This document shows, piece by piece, positions 36,503 through 44,726 of a stretch of DNA of 64,000 bases. This DNA is from Arthrobacter gengyunqii (GTDB lineage Bacteria; Actinomycetota; Actinomycetes; Actinomycetales; Micrococcaceae): positions 2,232,001-2,296,000 of the forward strand of contig NZ_CP095461.1 in assembly GCF_023022985.1 (NCBI RefSeq). The letters run 5' to 3'. Position numbers and translations under genes: made by a program. Position 1 is the first letter of the stretch, and each line of letters opens with the position of its first letter. A model generated the notes under the pieces. That model searched no databases. It had not been told where the DNA came from and saw only the letters and a program-made list of their open reading frames with translations.

Positions 36503-37583
36503 TGTACCCGGCCATTAGGTTGGTAGCAGGCGGCTGATGGGTGGTTTGCCTCCGAGTGCGCTGTGGCGTCGTTCATTGTTGTAGTGCTCGAGCCATGGCG
36601 CAAGTGCCGCTGCCCGCTCGTCGTTGCTGGTGAAGATCCGTCGGTAGGCCCATTCGGTGGCCAGGGTGCGGTTCAGGCGCTCCACCTTGCCGTTCTGCCA
36701 GGGGCAGTGCGGTTTGATGAACTTCTGCGTGATGCCGTAGGCGGCGCAGAGATCACGCAGCGAGTAGCGGTAGGCCCAGGCGTTGTCGGTCATCAAGCGC
36801 TCGATCCGTGTGATGCCGTGTGAAGCGAAGTAGGTGATGGCACGTTCCAGGAACCCCGCGCAGGTCGGTCCCTTCTCGTCGGGCAGGATCTCGCTGTAGG
36901 CCAGCCGGGAGTGATCATCGATCACGGAGTGGACGTAGTCGTAGCCGACTTTGATCTGCTTGCGCGCGTTCGTGGAGCCCATTTGCCGCCCGTGGGCCTT
37001 CCAGCCGCCGCCGTCGGGGATCTTGCCGAGCTTTTTGACGTCCATGTGCACCAGCTCGCCGGGCGTTTCGCGCTCGTACCGCACGGCAGTGGCCTTCGAT
37101 GAGCGGATCACCTCTCCGGTGATCGGGTCGCAGTCACGCAGGAAGGCCGTGCCATGGCGGCGAAGGATCCGGGACACCGTTCGCGCCGGGACGCCCAGCA
37201 TCGGTCCGAGCACGTCGGGCCCGGCGCGATGCTCGGCACGGGCAGCGAGAACCTTCTGCTCAACCTCGGTGCTGGTGCGCGTTGGCATCGTGTGCGGCCG
37301 GGAGGATCGTGTGGCCAGCCCTGCTTCGCCTTCAGCGTCGTAGCGGTCGATCCAGGTCTTCACGCACTTGCGTGAGACACCCATAGCGGCCGCGATATGG
37401 GCCTGTTTCCAGCCAGACTGGTGGCGATGGACGATCAGCAGCCGGCCATAAACGGTCAAACGGGCATTACTGTGGGACACGAGAACCTCCGGGTTGGAGT
37501 GGGCCTTTGACAAGCCACATCCCATCCGGAGGTTCTCCTTCGTTCAACCAGACACGCCGTTACCAACGTCCTGGCCGGGTACA
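36503..37583 (-). mobile_element. IS481-family insertion sequence, copy 1 (1081 bp)
   Basis: Ends TGTACCCGGCCA and TGGCCGGGTACA are inverted repeats. It contains one transposase gene on the minus strand. It is flanked by GCTAGT on both sides and splits a DUF2332 gene. A copy of the same length lies at 48503-49583. Confidence 0.95.
36515..37480 (-). CDS. IS481-family transposase, copy 1
   Basis: About 321 residues. The N-terminal helix-turn-helix region (HIAAAMGVSRKCVKTWIDRY) is followed by the rve/DDE integrase core with VHMDVKKLGKI, VIDDHSRLAY and the WQNGKVERLNRTLATEW glutamate segment. I chose the GTG at 37480 because GGAGG lies five bases upstream. It differs from copy 2 at only a handful of residues (e.g. 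AYGITQ versus AYDITQ). Intact, so probably active. Confidence 0.93.
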   Translation of the reverse strand: MSHSNARLTVYGRLLIVHRHQSGWKQAHIAAAMGVSRKCVKTWIDRYDAEGEAGLATRSSRPHTMPTRTSTEVEQKVLAARAEHRAGPDVLGPMLGVPARTVSRILRRHGTAFLRDCDPITGEVIRSSKATAVRYERETPGELVHMDVKKLGKIPDGGGWKAHGRQMGSTNARKQIKVGYDYVHSVIDDHSRLAYSEILPDEKGPTCAGFLERAITYFASHGITRIERLMTDNAWAYRYSLRDLCAAYGITQKFIKPHCPWQNGKVERLNRTLATEWAYRRIFTSNDERAAALAPWLEHYNNERRHSALGGKPPISRLLPT

Positions 37584-37589
37584 GCTAGT
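37584..37589. repeat. Target-site duplication, right side of IS481 copy 1
   Basis: GCTAGT, matching 36497-36502. Confidence 0.9.
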
Positions 37590-37897
37590 TCGGGAAGGAG
37601 GACCGCGCACCGACCGGCCTCGTTGGTCTGGGTGGAGCGGGTGCGGATGACCGGGTCCACGTTCTGCCAGTTGCGGAGAAGCCAGGTTCGGAAGTTCTCG
37701 TAGTCTCCGAGGGGTGCGCCCTGGGACCGTGCAGCGGCGAAGACCAGGTTCGGTTGCCGCTTAGCCGGCGGAAGCCCGCCCACCAGTGCCTGCACCGACG
37801 GATCTTCGGCGACGCCGAGGGCCCAGTCCTCATAAATGTCGGAAACGCCGTGTGCTTCGAGTTCCGCGAAACGCCGGTAATTCTTCGCAATGGTCAT
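37584..37897 (-). pseudogene. N-terminal part of the IS-disrupted DUF2332 gene
   Basis: Starts at ATG 37897 (MTIAKNYRRFAELEAHGVSD). Typical DUF2332 blocks follow: LPPAKRQPNLVFAA and RTRSTQTNEAGRCAVLLPEL. After that the frame enters the IS. Together with 35842-36502 it forms a protein of about 320 residues. DUF2332 function is unknown. Confidence 0.85.
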
Positions 37898-37942
37898 GGG
37901 TGGATACTAGCGCGGCGAGATCAACCCCAATTGGAGGGTGAG

Positions 37943-38140
37943 ATGCGAACGCATACGGGTCGGAATGCGCCGCGGACTCCGCAACCTCCTGTTCATTGTG
38001 CTGACGGTATTAACCACACGAGTTCGCCCTCATCATGGGTCGTTCCTCAAGGGATTCCTGAATGGGCGCATGACTGGTGCTGTCGAGGGACGTTCGCGGG
38101 TTTTCGGCTAGACCTGCTCGGCGTGATAATCGAAGGCTAG
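37943..38140 (+). CDS. Possible small protein (65 residues)
   Basis: ATG at 37943 with GGAGG six bases upstream, reading MRTHTGRNAPRTPQPPVHCA and ending LDLLGVIIEG. It overlaps the 3' end of the deaminase pseudogene on the other strand by 33 bp. Strong ribosome site but no family recognised; may be noncoding. Confidence 0.3.
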   Translation: MRTHTGRNAPRTPQPPVHCADGINHTSSPSSWVVPQGIPEWAHDWCCRGTFAGFRLDLLGVIIEG

Positions 38141-38550
38141 CGGTAGCAGGTCGCTGGCAAGAACGCTCACGAGCCCCTCAGACGACGGCACAATCACACG
38201 CACCTCAGGGTAGTGATCGGCGAGGATTTGCCGATCCCGCCCACAAGGGCTCTTCACGCCACGCCCATGGTTCCCCACTGCAACAATGTGTGTCAGTTCT
38301 GTTGCTCCCGCGGCGCGGGCAGCTCCGAGCGCGACCAGCTCTGCGCAAGGCCCACCGGTGAAGTGATAGAGGTTCACACCCGTGAATATCCGCCCGTCCG
38401 CAGCTCTCACGGCAGCACCCATGGTGTGTATGCCATCTTCACCAGGACCGGCGTCGGTGGTCGCATCGATATAGTTTCTCTCGCGTGGTCGACTAGTACC
38501 AGCTCGATCTCTGAAACGATCTGCGCGGATGGAGGCAGCGGATTAGTCAT
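38108..38550 (-). pseudogene. Cytidine deaminase-like gene (blasticidin-S deaminase type) with a frameshift
   Basis: The downstream frame encodes GRIFTGVNLYHFTGGPCAEL with the catalytic PCAE, then SPCGRDRQILADHYP. The 5' part begins at ATG 38550 (MTNPLPPSAQIVSEIELVLV) and continues through DHARETIS, then shifts frame: the expected DATTDAGPGEDGIHTMGAAV lies in another frame. A one- or two-base indel near 38462 explains it. Could be a sequencing error; otherwise a recently inactivated gene. Confidence 0.75.
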
Positions 38551-38627
38551 ATCGCGATCGTAGAGACTTCACCGGGTTCGACCAAGCCAGTGTCCGTTAG
38601 CTGATCCCTCAGTGATCGTTTCGTCTT

Positions 38628-38822
38628 ACTACTTGCTGCCATTGCGGCGGTGTGGCAGGCGTTGTGGCAATATTCTCGCGGTCGGGCACCTGTACTGATT
38701 TTGTTGCTGTGGCGGGTGAATGCAGTCTTGGGCCGTCGCTGTCCACCATCATTGTGGCGGTACTCCTCTGGGAGCCTAGCGGTATCGCTTTTCTACGTAT
38801 GGTGGAGCGACGATCGGCGAGC
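38628..38822 (+). pseudogene. Degraded copy B of the small membrane protein (5'-truncated, frame broken)
   Basis: Nucleotides match copy A from CTTGCTGCCATTGCGG to GGAGCGACGATCGGCGAGC, with the translated fragment RSGTCTDFVAVAGECSLGPS still readable. The start codon and upstream flank are missing, an indel alters the first helix, and the second helix is out of frame (LLWEPSGIAF). See 31517-31801 for the intact gene. Confidence 0.75.
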
Positions 38823-38848
38823 GTGAAGGCGAGCTCAGGATCCCGTCG

Positions 38849-39094
38849 CTAGTGTCTTTTGCCTTCGTCTGGCCCCAATGGCGTCCGCTCTTGTTTGCCC
38901 CGATTCATGAAATTCAGCCGAAATGGCCACCCGAGGATCAAGATGGCACCAATAGCTACGAAAAATATGTTTGGCCCCGTCCATCCCTCATAACTTAGGC
39001 GCAGGATGGGCGGGAGAAAAATGCATACGCCGACAAGGATTCCACACCAAGCTTGGAACCTATTTCCATAACGGGACGAGGATGACGGGCTCAA
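38849..39094 (-). CDS. Small membrane protein (81 residues), hypothetical
   Basis: Two hydrophobic stretches (WCGILVGVCIFLPPILRLSY and NIFFVAIGAILILGWPFRL), charged tail RGKQERTPLGPDEGKRH. TTG start at 39094, no obvious ribosome site. No family recognised. Confidence 0.4.
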   Translation of the reverse strand: MSPSSSSRYGNRFQAWCGILVGVCIFLPPILRLSYEGWTGPNIFFVAIGAILILGWPFRLNFMNRGKQERTPLGPDEGKRH

Positions 39095-39230
39095 GTTCTG
39101 ACCTGCCGCTGGGGCTCACGCATACCAGGAGTCTAATCACCACGTTGATTTTTGATAGACCTGTCCGCAAGCCGATCCTAGATCGGACGGTCCTTGCATT
39201 TGCGAGGTATCGGATAGAACAGTTAGGCGA

Positions 39231-39752
39231 ATGCGCTCCCACGTCCTTTTCATCAGCGGCCGTTCCGGCGTCGGCAAGTCCACCGCTGCATTGGCCCTGC
39301 ACGAACAACTCATTGGACACGACGTCCAGCACGCCGTCATCGAGGGCGATTACCTCGACCTAGCCCATCCCGCACCACATGTGGCATTTCCCGCAGACAG
39401 CCTCGCCGAGCAGAACCTGGCCGCGATGTGGACCGCCTACCGATCACTGGGTTACCACCGACTCATCTACACCAATACGGCGGCCGTCCTTACACTGTCC
39501 AGCTTGGTGGCAGCTCTGGGCGATGATCCACTCGTCACGGCGGTTCTGCTGCGCAGCAGCGACGAATACGCTCGTCCACGGTTGGAGCGCCGAAATCACG
39601 GAGCAATCGACCCCTCTCTGATCGGTCATAGTGCCTTTATGGCGAACCTGCTCGATAAGGAAGCTCCGGCCTCCGTGCACCGGATCGATACCGACCAGCT
39701 CCAACCGTCAGAGGTGGCGGCCCAACTGCTTGCTCTAACGAATTGGGCGTAA
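39231..39752 (+). CDS. P-loop NTPase/kinase-like protein
   Basis: A 173-residue AAA/kinase fold protein. Walker A GRSGVGKST at about 10-18, then VIEGDYLDLAHP (likely Walker B/substrate Asp as in small-molecule kinases), and ERRNHGAI as an arginine-rich lid. It resembles adenylylsulfate or shikimate kinase-like proteins of unknown substrate. ATG at 39231. Confidence 0.7.
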   Translation: MRSHVLFISGRSGVGKSTAALALHEQLIGHDVQHAVIEGDYLDLAHPAPHVAFPADSLAEQNLAAMWTAYRSLGYHRLIYTNTAAVLTLSSLVAALGDDPLVTAVLLRSSDEYARPRLERRNHGAIDPSLIGHSAFMANLLDKEAPASVHRIDTDQLQPSEVAAQLLALTNWA

Positions 39753-39843
39753 CTCCGTCTCTCGCCACGACGCCCTGGGGATCCCTGGCCGGACACGTCA
39801 TCTGTCCGCCTCGGCACTCCCCGCGTTCCATGGCCTGGCCTTA

Positions 39844-40070
39844 TGCTCGCCGGTCTTCGCGCCGCCATACGTAGATGAGCCACACCGCCAGACCCCATAG
39901 GACTCCCGCCAAGATCATGGTGGACGGCGACGCCCCAAAACTGCATTAACCCGCGACGGCAACAGCAAGTAGTAGCCAGTTCAAACGACGTTTCCCCCGC
40001 TTGATCACGATTTCCTCCCGACCGGGCTCTGCAGCTCTGACCTTTGCTGTCCGCACACTACGTTGTGCCC
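39844..40070 (-). pseudogene. Degraded copy C of the small membrane protein (internal deletion)
   Basis: On the minus strand it starts with the same flank as copy A (GGGCACAACGTAGTGTGCGG), keeps GGGAGG and GTG, reads VIKRGKRRLNWLLLAVAVAG, then hits TAA. About 70 bp present in copy A, between the first helix and the VAVAGEC block, are deleted at a short homology, and the rest continues out of frame. The block also overlaps the 5' end of the next gene. Confidence 0.75.
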
Positions 40071-40664
40071 ACAGCTTTAGTGAGCGTGGTCGCCGGCGCA
40101 GCTGAAGCCGGAGAATTCTGCGCTGAAGACTGTGCCGATGCTGATGTCTCCGCTATTGATGACGAAGCCGGTGCGGCACATCCGGCAAAAGAATATGACC
40201 AGCAATTACCGGACGAATCGGAACATTCGCAGCCGCATGCATCGGCCATGGCCGCCCTTACCGGTGCGTCCGCAGCACCGACCCAAGCCACACCGCAGGC
40301 CGGCACAGAGACTGAAGCCGTCGCGCCGCTTTCGGACGACGTTTTGTCGGTAAACGTCACCTGCCATGAAGATAAGCATTACCAATGGAATGTGAATTAC
40401 AATGCCGGAGCCCCTGAGACCACATATGCGGTCTACGCTGACTACCGGTATGAAACAGGCGGCGGATTCGACGGGGGCGGCGGCTCCTTCTCAGACCCCC
40501 TTGCCAGCACCACTGCTGCCCACTATGCGGGAGTCCTGACTACGGGAATTTATGGCATCGGTTCCAGCGGTACTTCGACCGGGCACGCTGGCCCCAATGG
40601 GACCCGCGTGTACGTGACCGTCACCGTCAACGGCTACACCCAGGAAGGTTGGGACGATTGCTAG
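40044..40664 (+). CDS. Secreted protein, apparently missing its original 5' end
   Basis: Frame of 206 codons from TTG 40044. An Ala/Val-rich hydrophobic stretch (TALVSVVAGAAEA) looks like the core and cleavage site of a signal peptide, then a Cys-rich acidic part (GEFCAEDCADAD), then a C-terminal beta domain (YRYETGGGFDGGGGSFSDPL, VYVTVTVNGYTQEGWDDC). The basic N-terminal part of a signal peptide is absent: the upstream 27 bp belong to repeat copy C. Probably truncated by that rearrangement. Confidence 0.5.
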   Translation: MLSAHYVVPTALVSVVAGAAEAGEFCAEDCADADVSAIDDEAGAAHPAKEYDQQLPDESEHSQPHASAMAALTGASAAPTQATPQAGTETEAVAPLSDDVLSVNVTCHEDKHYQWNVNYNAGAPETTYAVYADYRYETGGGFDGGGGSFSDPLASTTAAHYAGVLTTGIYGIGSSGTSTGHAGPNGTRVYVTVTVNGYTQEGWDDC

Positions 40665-40672
40665 GATTAGGC

Positions 40673-40996
40673 ATGGATAATCTTCCTGAAGGCATTCAAG
40701 TATCCTCCAACCATCGCCCAGGCGAGCCTCTGCGCCCATGGGAGGACACCCAGCTCGCCGGCGCCGACCTGACCCTGGCAATCAAAACTGCGCAAGCCGA
40801 AGACGCCGTTGTTCGCCTCATTAACGGCGAGGACCTCTCCAAGGATGACATCATCTCCTTCGGACGGCTCAACGCGGTCTGCGTCATGAGATGGTACGAG
40901 CCGGTGGTGAACCTGCTCGGCCCGCGCAGCCCTGAGCTGCACCCGAATCATATTGCTCTGATCCGCAAGCACAGCAAGCTCTTCCGCCAGCGGTAG
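40673..40996 (+). CDS. Hypothetical protein (107 residues)
   Basis: Starts MDNLPEGIQVSSNHRPGEPL. Mainly helical, soluble, with EDAVVRLINGEDLSKDDIIS and MRWYEPVVNLLGPRSPELHP. The start ATG follows the stop of the secreted protein gene by 8 bp. Family not recognised. Followed by two hairpins. Confidence 0.5.
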   Translation: MDNLPEGIQVSSNHRPGEPLRPWEDTQLAGADLTLAIKTAQAEDAVVRLINGEDLSKDDIISFGRLNAVCVMRWYEPVVNLLGPRSPELHPNHIALIRKHSKLFRQR

Positions 40997-41013
40997 CGAT
41001 ACCAGATTCTCCA

Positions 41014-41048
41014 GGGGCCCGTTCCGGCAGTTGTCCGGGCTGGGCCCC
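41014..41048 (+). terminator. Stem-loop after 40996 gene
   Basis: GGGGCCC pairs with GGGCCCC around a 21-base loop, followed by TTCTCTG. Good position to end the 40044-40996 transcript. Confidence 0.55.
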
Positions 41049-41308
41049 TTCTCTGTGCAGGAGAACTGCTTCTCGGAGCCAACCCCCCCCAATAATCCCC
41101 CGCGCTCTTTGGGGGATTCCCCCCTGTAATCCGCGGTTGGAGTGGGCTTGGCGGCCCGTTGGACGGGCGTCTCAGAAAACGATGGCCGAAGGGGCATCCA
41201 GGCGTCCTCCAACGGGATCCATCACCGGGCGCTTTCGAGGGCGGGCCAATGCAGCAATGAGGGATATTTCAGAGCATTCCGTCTGCAGGGACTTCGCTAA
41301 CCTCGTCG
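41049..41308. other. Gene-free interval with poly-C and short hairpin
   Basis: Contains CCCCCCCC at about 41083-41090 and a hairpin AATCCCCC/GGGGGATT (41094-41118) with a nine-base loop; the GGGGGATTCCCCC part can also fold differently. It may be a bidirectional terminator between the convergent genes. No coding evidence. Confidence 0.4.
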
Positions 41309-43048
41309 TCATGTAGCACTGGATGCGATCAGAGACAGGTATGCCAACCACACGGCTACACCTGATGAGACCAACGAAAGAAGTGCCACAAACAATGACC
41401 AACGCTGCGATCGAATGCCCTCGATGGATGCGTTCAAACTACTGGAGAGGTCGAGGATATTGAGAAGCTCACGGTCAAGGTCAGCCAGCCTGCGTGCATC
41501 CTCTGCCTGTCGGTTAGCCCAGTCCTTTAAGAGGCCCTTCTTCGACTTTCCCCAGCGATCGGTTTCGCGTCTGCGGGTCGCCAGCTCGGGTACCACCCAC
41601 TCATAGCGGTTGGCGCTGGCTGCCAGGGACTGAATGTCACGAGCGACGGTGGCCATGTCGAGGCTTGAGCGGAGAACAGATTCCCGCAGCTTCTTTGCAC
41701 TTGTAACCGGTCGACGGGAGTGCATCGAGCTTGCCTGGTCTCGAGCACGGGCTACGGCTATTTGCTTGATACGCAGCAACTCGAACAAACCGAAACGAGT
41801 GATCAATCCAGGGGCTCCAAAGTCAAGGTCGATCATGATCCCCTGTTCGCTGCGCTCATCACCCCTGTATTTGAACTCATTCTTACGTCCGAGTGCATCA
41901 TCATATTTGGCAACCATCGCTAAGCCTGAATCGCGCACCTCCCGGTTAGAGGTCTCAAAGGCGTAGTCCATGACCCGTACGCGTTTCCACTCCGGCGAAT
42001 GAATCAGAGTGAGCGGGCTCTTGTTAAGTCCCAGGGCACGATCAAAATTCATGTCATTACGGTCCCGTTCTTTTCGACTGAACGGATCGAATCTCTGAGT
42101 GAATAAAAGGTCGAGTACCGGGTGTGAGGCCCTTGCCTCAATGGCGAAAAGACCCGGAAGCTCGTTCGCAAGCCAATTTCGCCCAGCTTGATGTAGTTCC
42201 TCGCGTTTCATTTGAACGGCTTCGAGAGCGACGTACATCCGTTGACGGACGTGCAGGCGCCCTTTGACTCTGCACAGTCGGGGCCGGTACTCCGCCCGCA
42301 GAGCGTCGTCGAGCGATGCGGCGGCGGCATCGGTCAAGTCGAAACGAGCGACAACTGCGGTCAGAGCAGATCCAAGGGGCAGCAGCCTAAGAGAAATTGT
42401 CTTGAACGGATCGGGCAGACGCATCCGCACCGCGCTTGGAAAGAATCCCTGGTAGTCGTGGCTGACTAGTGTCGCAATGTCTTGCACACCTAGGGAACCG
42501 TCTCGCTGGCGTCCTTGTCTAACAGCATCGTCGGCTCCCTCTGTCCGAATGAAGTCCGCCCGACTCCACTTGCGCGATCCGATCCGTCGAGCGAGGTCCT
42601 CAGCGTGGCTGGGTGAGTAGTATTCGACCAGCCAGAAATACGGGAGAGACACCTTCTCATCTTCGGGGACAACCACGTTGTACAACGGGTCATGAGGGTG
42701 CGCAATCTTTTCCCGGTCGTAATGGTTGAAAATAAGCAGCCAGTTTTGCAGCCGATTGATTGCTCGCCGTGCAGCCTTGGGCATCTTCGCCCAGTAGCGT
42801 CGGCCTACGAATAAGACGTTTAGCAACGAATAGGGCACGTCATACCACCGACGTCCCGTACCGATCACGGGCACCAAACGAAACTGCCGATCCACTTCGT
42901 CGCGGATACTGCTGTTGATTCCAGCCAGGGGCTCTGCTGTTTCGCCAGAAGCTACCTCACTTCGGCCCTCAGGCGCCGGTGCCTGGTCCGCGACTGGTGA
43001 GGCACCTGATTTATCCTCAGAGAAGGCGACGGCGCGTTCAGTTGTCAT
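41309..43048 (-). CDS. Unrecognised 579-residue membrane-anchored protein
   Basis: Layout: an acidic, low-complexity N-terminus (about 1-50), a large soluble region with aromatic-rich blocks (RRWYDVPYSLLNVLFVGRRYWAKMPK, KVSLPYFWLVEYYSP), many Arg/Lys-rich parts, a coiled-coil-like region (about 520-545: LDRELLNILDLSSSLNASIE) and a C-terminal helix pair or long helix (RWSLFVALLSLVSSGVAVWL). No nucleotide-binding, nuclease or enzymatic motif found by eye. The DNA is less GC-rich than its neighbours. It is divergent from the serine recombinase gene at 43375. Possibly acquired; role unknown. Confidence 0.6.
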   Translation of the reverse strand: MTTERAVAFSEDKSGASPVADQAPAPEGRSEVASGETAEPLAGINSSIRDEVDRQFRLVPVIGTGRRWYDVPYSLLNVLFVGRRYWAKMPKAARRAINRLQNWLLIFNHYDREKIAHPHDPLYNVVVPEDEKVSLPYFWLVEYYSPSHAEDLARRIGSRKWSRADFIRTEGADDAVRQGRQRDGSLGVQDIATLVSHDYQGFFPSAVRMRLPDPFKTISLRLLPLGSALTAVVARFDLTDAAAASLDDALRAEYRPRLCRVKGRLHVRQRMYVALEAVQMKREELHQAGRNWLANELPGLFAIEARASHPVLDLLFTQRFDPFSRKERDRNDMNFDRALGLNKSPLTLIHSPEWKRVRVMDYAFETSNREVRDSGLAMVAKYDDALGRKNEFKYRGDERSEQGIMIDLDFGAPGLITRFGLFELLRIKQIAVARARDQASSMHSRRPVTSAKKLRESVLRSSLDMATVARDIQSLAASANRYEWVVPELATRRRETDRWGKSKKGLLKDWANRQAEDARRLADLDRELLNILDLSSSLNASIEGIRSQRWSLFVALLSLVSSGVAVWLAYLSLIASSAT

Positions 43049-43374
43049 GCTTTCATCGTATTCTGAGGCCTATTGATTACCGTCTTAACGCGCTTAGGAG
43101 TGTGCTCTGAAGCGGAGTGGGCTAATTTGTGGAGCTGGTCTTGCGGTTCAGCCCAGGTCGCGACGGACTTCTGCGGGTCGACGCCTCCAAAGCGGGAAGT
43201 TTATATACGCGGCCGCGCTGTTGACTATGTCCGCAAGCCGGTCCCCCACCACGACGCGACCGACCGCACTTACCCACCACGAAGTAGCCGTATACCTGCT
43301 TGACCTCGTGATTCGCGTATACCCCGCCCGACCGTATGCCCGGTGAGGGTAGCGCAACCGCTACATTCGGATCC
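43049..43374. promoter_or_regulatory. Intergenic control region between the 579-residue protein and the recombinase
   Basis: CGTATACC occurs at 43289-43296 and 43316-43323, and CGTATGCC at 43333-43340. A 6-bp palindrome with a 4-base spacer (GTAGCG-CAAC-CGCTAC) lies at 43349-43364, 10 bp before the recombinase ATG. These could be binding subsites of the recombinase for recombination or autoregulation. No gene is seen here. Confidence 0.45.
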
Positions 43375-43959
43375 ATGAGTGCCCACATCGTCGGTTACGC
43401 CCGCGTGTCCACCACCGAGCAGGACCTCACAGCCCAGCAGAACCAACTCGCAGCCCTCGGTGTCCCCGAAGACCTGATCTACACCGACCACGGGTTGACC
43501 GGCACCAACCGTGACCGGCCCGGGCTGCGTCAGGCCCTGGCGGCAGTCCGTGACGGGGACACCTTCGTCATCACCAAACTTGACCGTCTCGCCCGTTCCT
43601 TGCCCGACGCCCGTGACATCCTCGAAGAACTCACGAAAAAGAATGTGAAGCTCAGCATCGGCGGATCCATCCACGATCCGTCGGACCCCGTCGGACGGCT
43701 GCTGTTCAACGTCCTCGCCATGGTTGCCGAGTTCGAATCCGATCTCATCCGGGCCCGCACTCGGGAGGGCATGCAGATCGCCAAAGCCAAAGGCCGGCTT
43801 CGCGGCAAACAGCCCAAACTCTCCAAATCGCAGGAAGCACACGTGGTCTCGCTGTACAACGCAGGAGAACACACCACCACGGAGATCGCAGAACTCTTCC
43901 AGGTCGCCCGCAGCACGGTGTACCGCATCATCCAGCGAACACACCCCCCAGGCAACTGA
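43375..43959 (+). CDS. Small serine recombinase (resolvase/invertase family)
   Basis: A 194-residue protein. Catalytic Ser12 in YARVST, with the active-site arginines KLDRLARS and the helix E region LLFNVLAMVAEFESDLIRAR; C-terminal helix-turn-helix (TTEIAELFQVARSTVYRIIQ). ATG at 43375 gives the normal MSAHIVGYARVST start. Such enzymes resolve transposon cointegrates or invert DNA. No transposase of a Tn3 element lies beside it, so its role here is open; it may be the relic or tool of the local rearrangements. Confidence 0.92.
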   Translation: MSAHIVGYARVSTTEQDLTAQQNQLAALGVPEDLIYTDHGLTGTNRDRPGLRQALAAVRDGDTFVITKLDRLARSLPDARDILEELTKKNVKLSIGGSIHDPSDPVGRLLFNVLAMVAEFESDLIRARTREGMQIAKAKGRLRGKQPKLSKSQEAHVVSLYNAGEHTTTEIAELFQVARSTVYRIIQRTHPPGN

Positions 43960-44009
43960 CGCGCCGGTCGGTTCATCCCCTCCCCCACACCCATGACTAG
44001 GCTGGGGGA

Positions 44010-44711
44010 ATGGCAACAGTAATTCTCGTGCGGCACGGCCGCACCACAGCGAACGCCTCCGGGCTGCTGGCCGGCCGCACCCCCGGCGTCTCCCTCGACC
44101 AGACGGGCCGTGACCAGGCGGCCGTCACCGGGGACCGGCTCGCCGCCGTACCCCTGGTCGGCGTGGTGTCGAGCCCGCTTGAGCGGTGCCGGCAGACCGC
44201 ACAGCTCATTCTGGACCGCCAGCAGGGCGCTCCGCATGCGCCGATTGAAGCTGACCTTAACGAGTGCGATTACGGCTCCTGGCAAAACCGCACGCTCGCT
44301 GATCTCGCGAAGGATGAGCTGTGGCCGGTGGTGCAGTCCCAGCCCTCCGCCGTCACCTTCCCCGGCGGTGAGTCCATGGCTGCGATGCAGGCCCGGTCGG
44401 TGGCCGCCATCCGGCGCCACGACGCGGCTTTCGAAGCCGAACACGGGCCGGGAGCGGTGTGGGCGGCGGTGAGCCACGGGGACATCATCAAGTCGGTCCT
44501 GGCCGACGCGCTCGGCATGCACCTGGATCTCTTCCAGCGCATAACCGTGGGCCCGGCCTCCGTGTCGATCGTGCACTACGGCAAGGGCCGCCCCACGGTT
44601 TTCGCGACCAACACCGACGCCGGGGACCTGTCCTGGCTGGCGGCCAGCACGGCGCCGGGCGACGCTCCGGTCGGCGGTGGCGCAGGACATACGGCGCCAC
44701 CGGCCCAATGA
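44010..44711 (+). CDS. Histidine phosphatase family (phosphoglycerate-mutase-like) protein
   Basis: A 233-residue protein with the LVRHGRT catalytic motif, the second His in VSHGDIIKSV and the conserved ERCRQTAQ and ECDYGSW. Its gene is the first of a three-gene actinobacterial group (MSMEG_4193-type phosphatase, DUF3090, SCO1664). Start ATG 44010. Substrate unknown. Confidence 0.9.
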   Translation: MATVILVRHGRTTANASGLLAGRTPGVSLDQTGRDQAAVTGDRLAAVPLVGVVSSPLERCRQTAQLILDRQQGAPHAPIEADLNECDYGSWQNRTLADLAKDELWPVVQSQPSAVTFPGGESMAAMQARSVAAIRRHDAAFEAEHGPGAVWAAVSHGDIIKSVLADALGMHLDLFQRITVGPASVSIVHYGKGRPTVFATNTDAGDLSWLAASTAPGDAPVGGGAGHTAPPAQ

Positions 44712-44726
44712 GCCTAGAGTAGTCCT

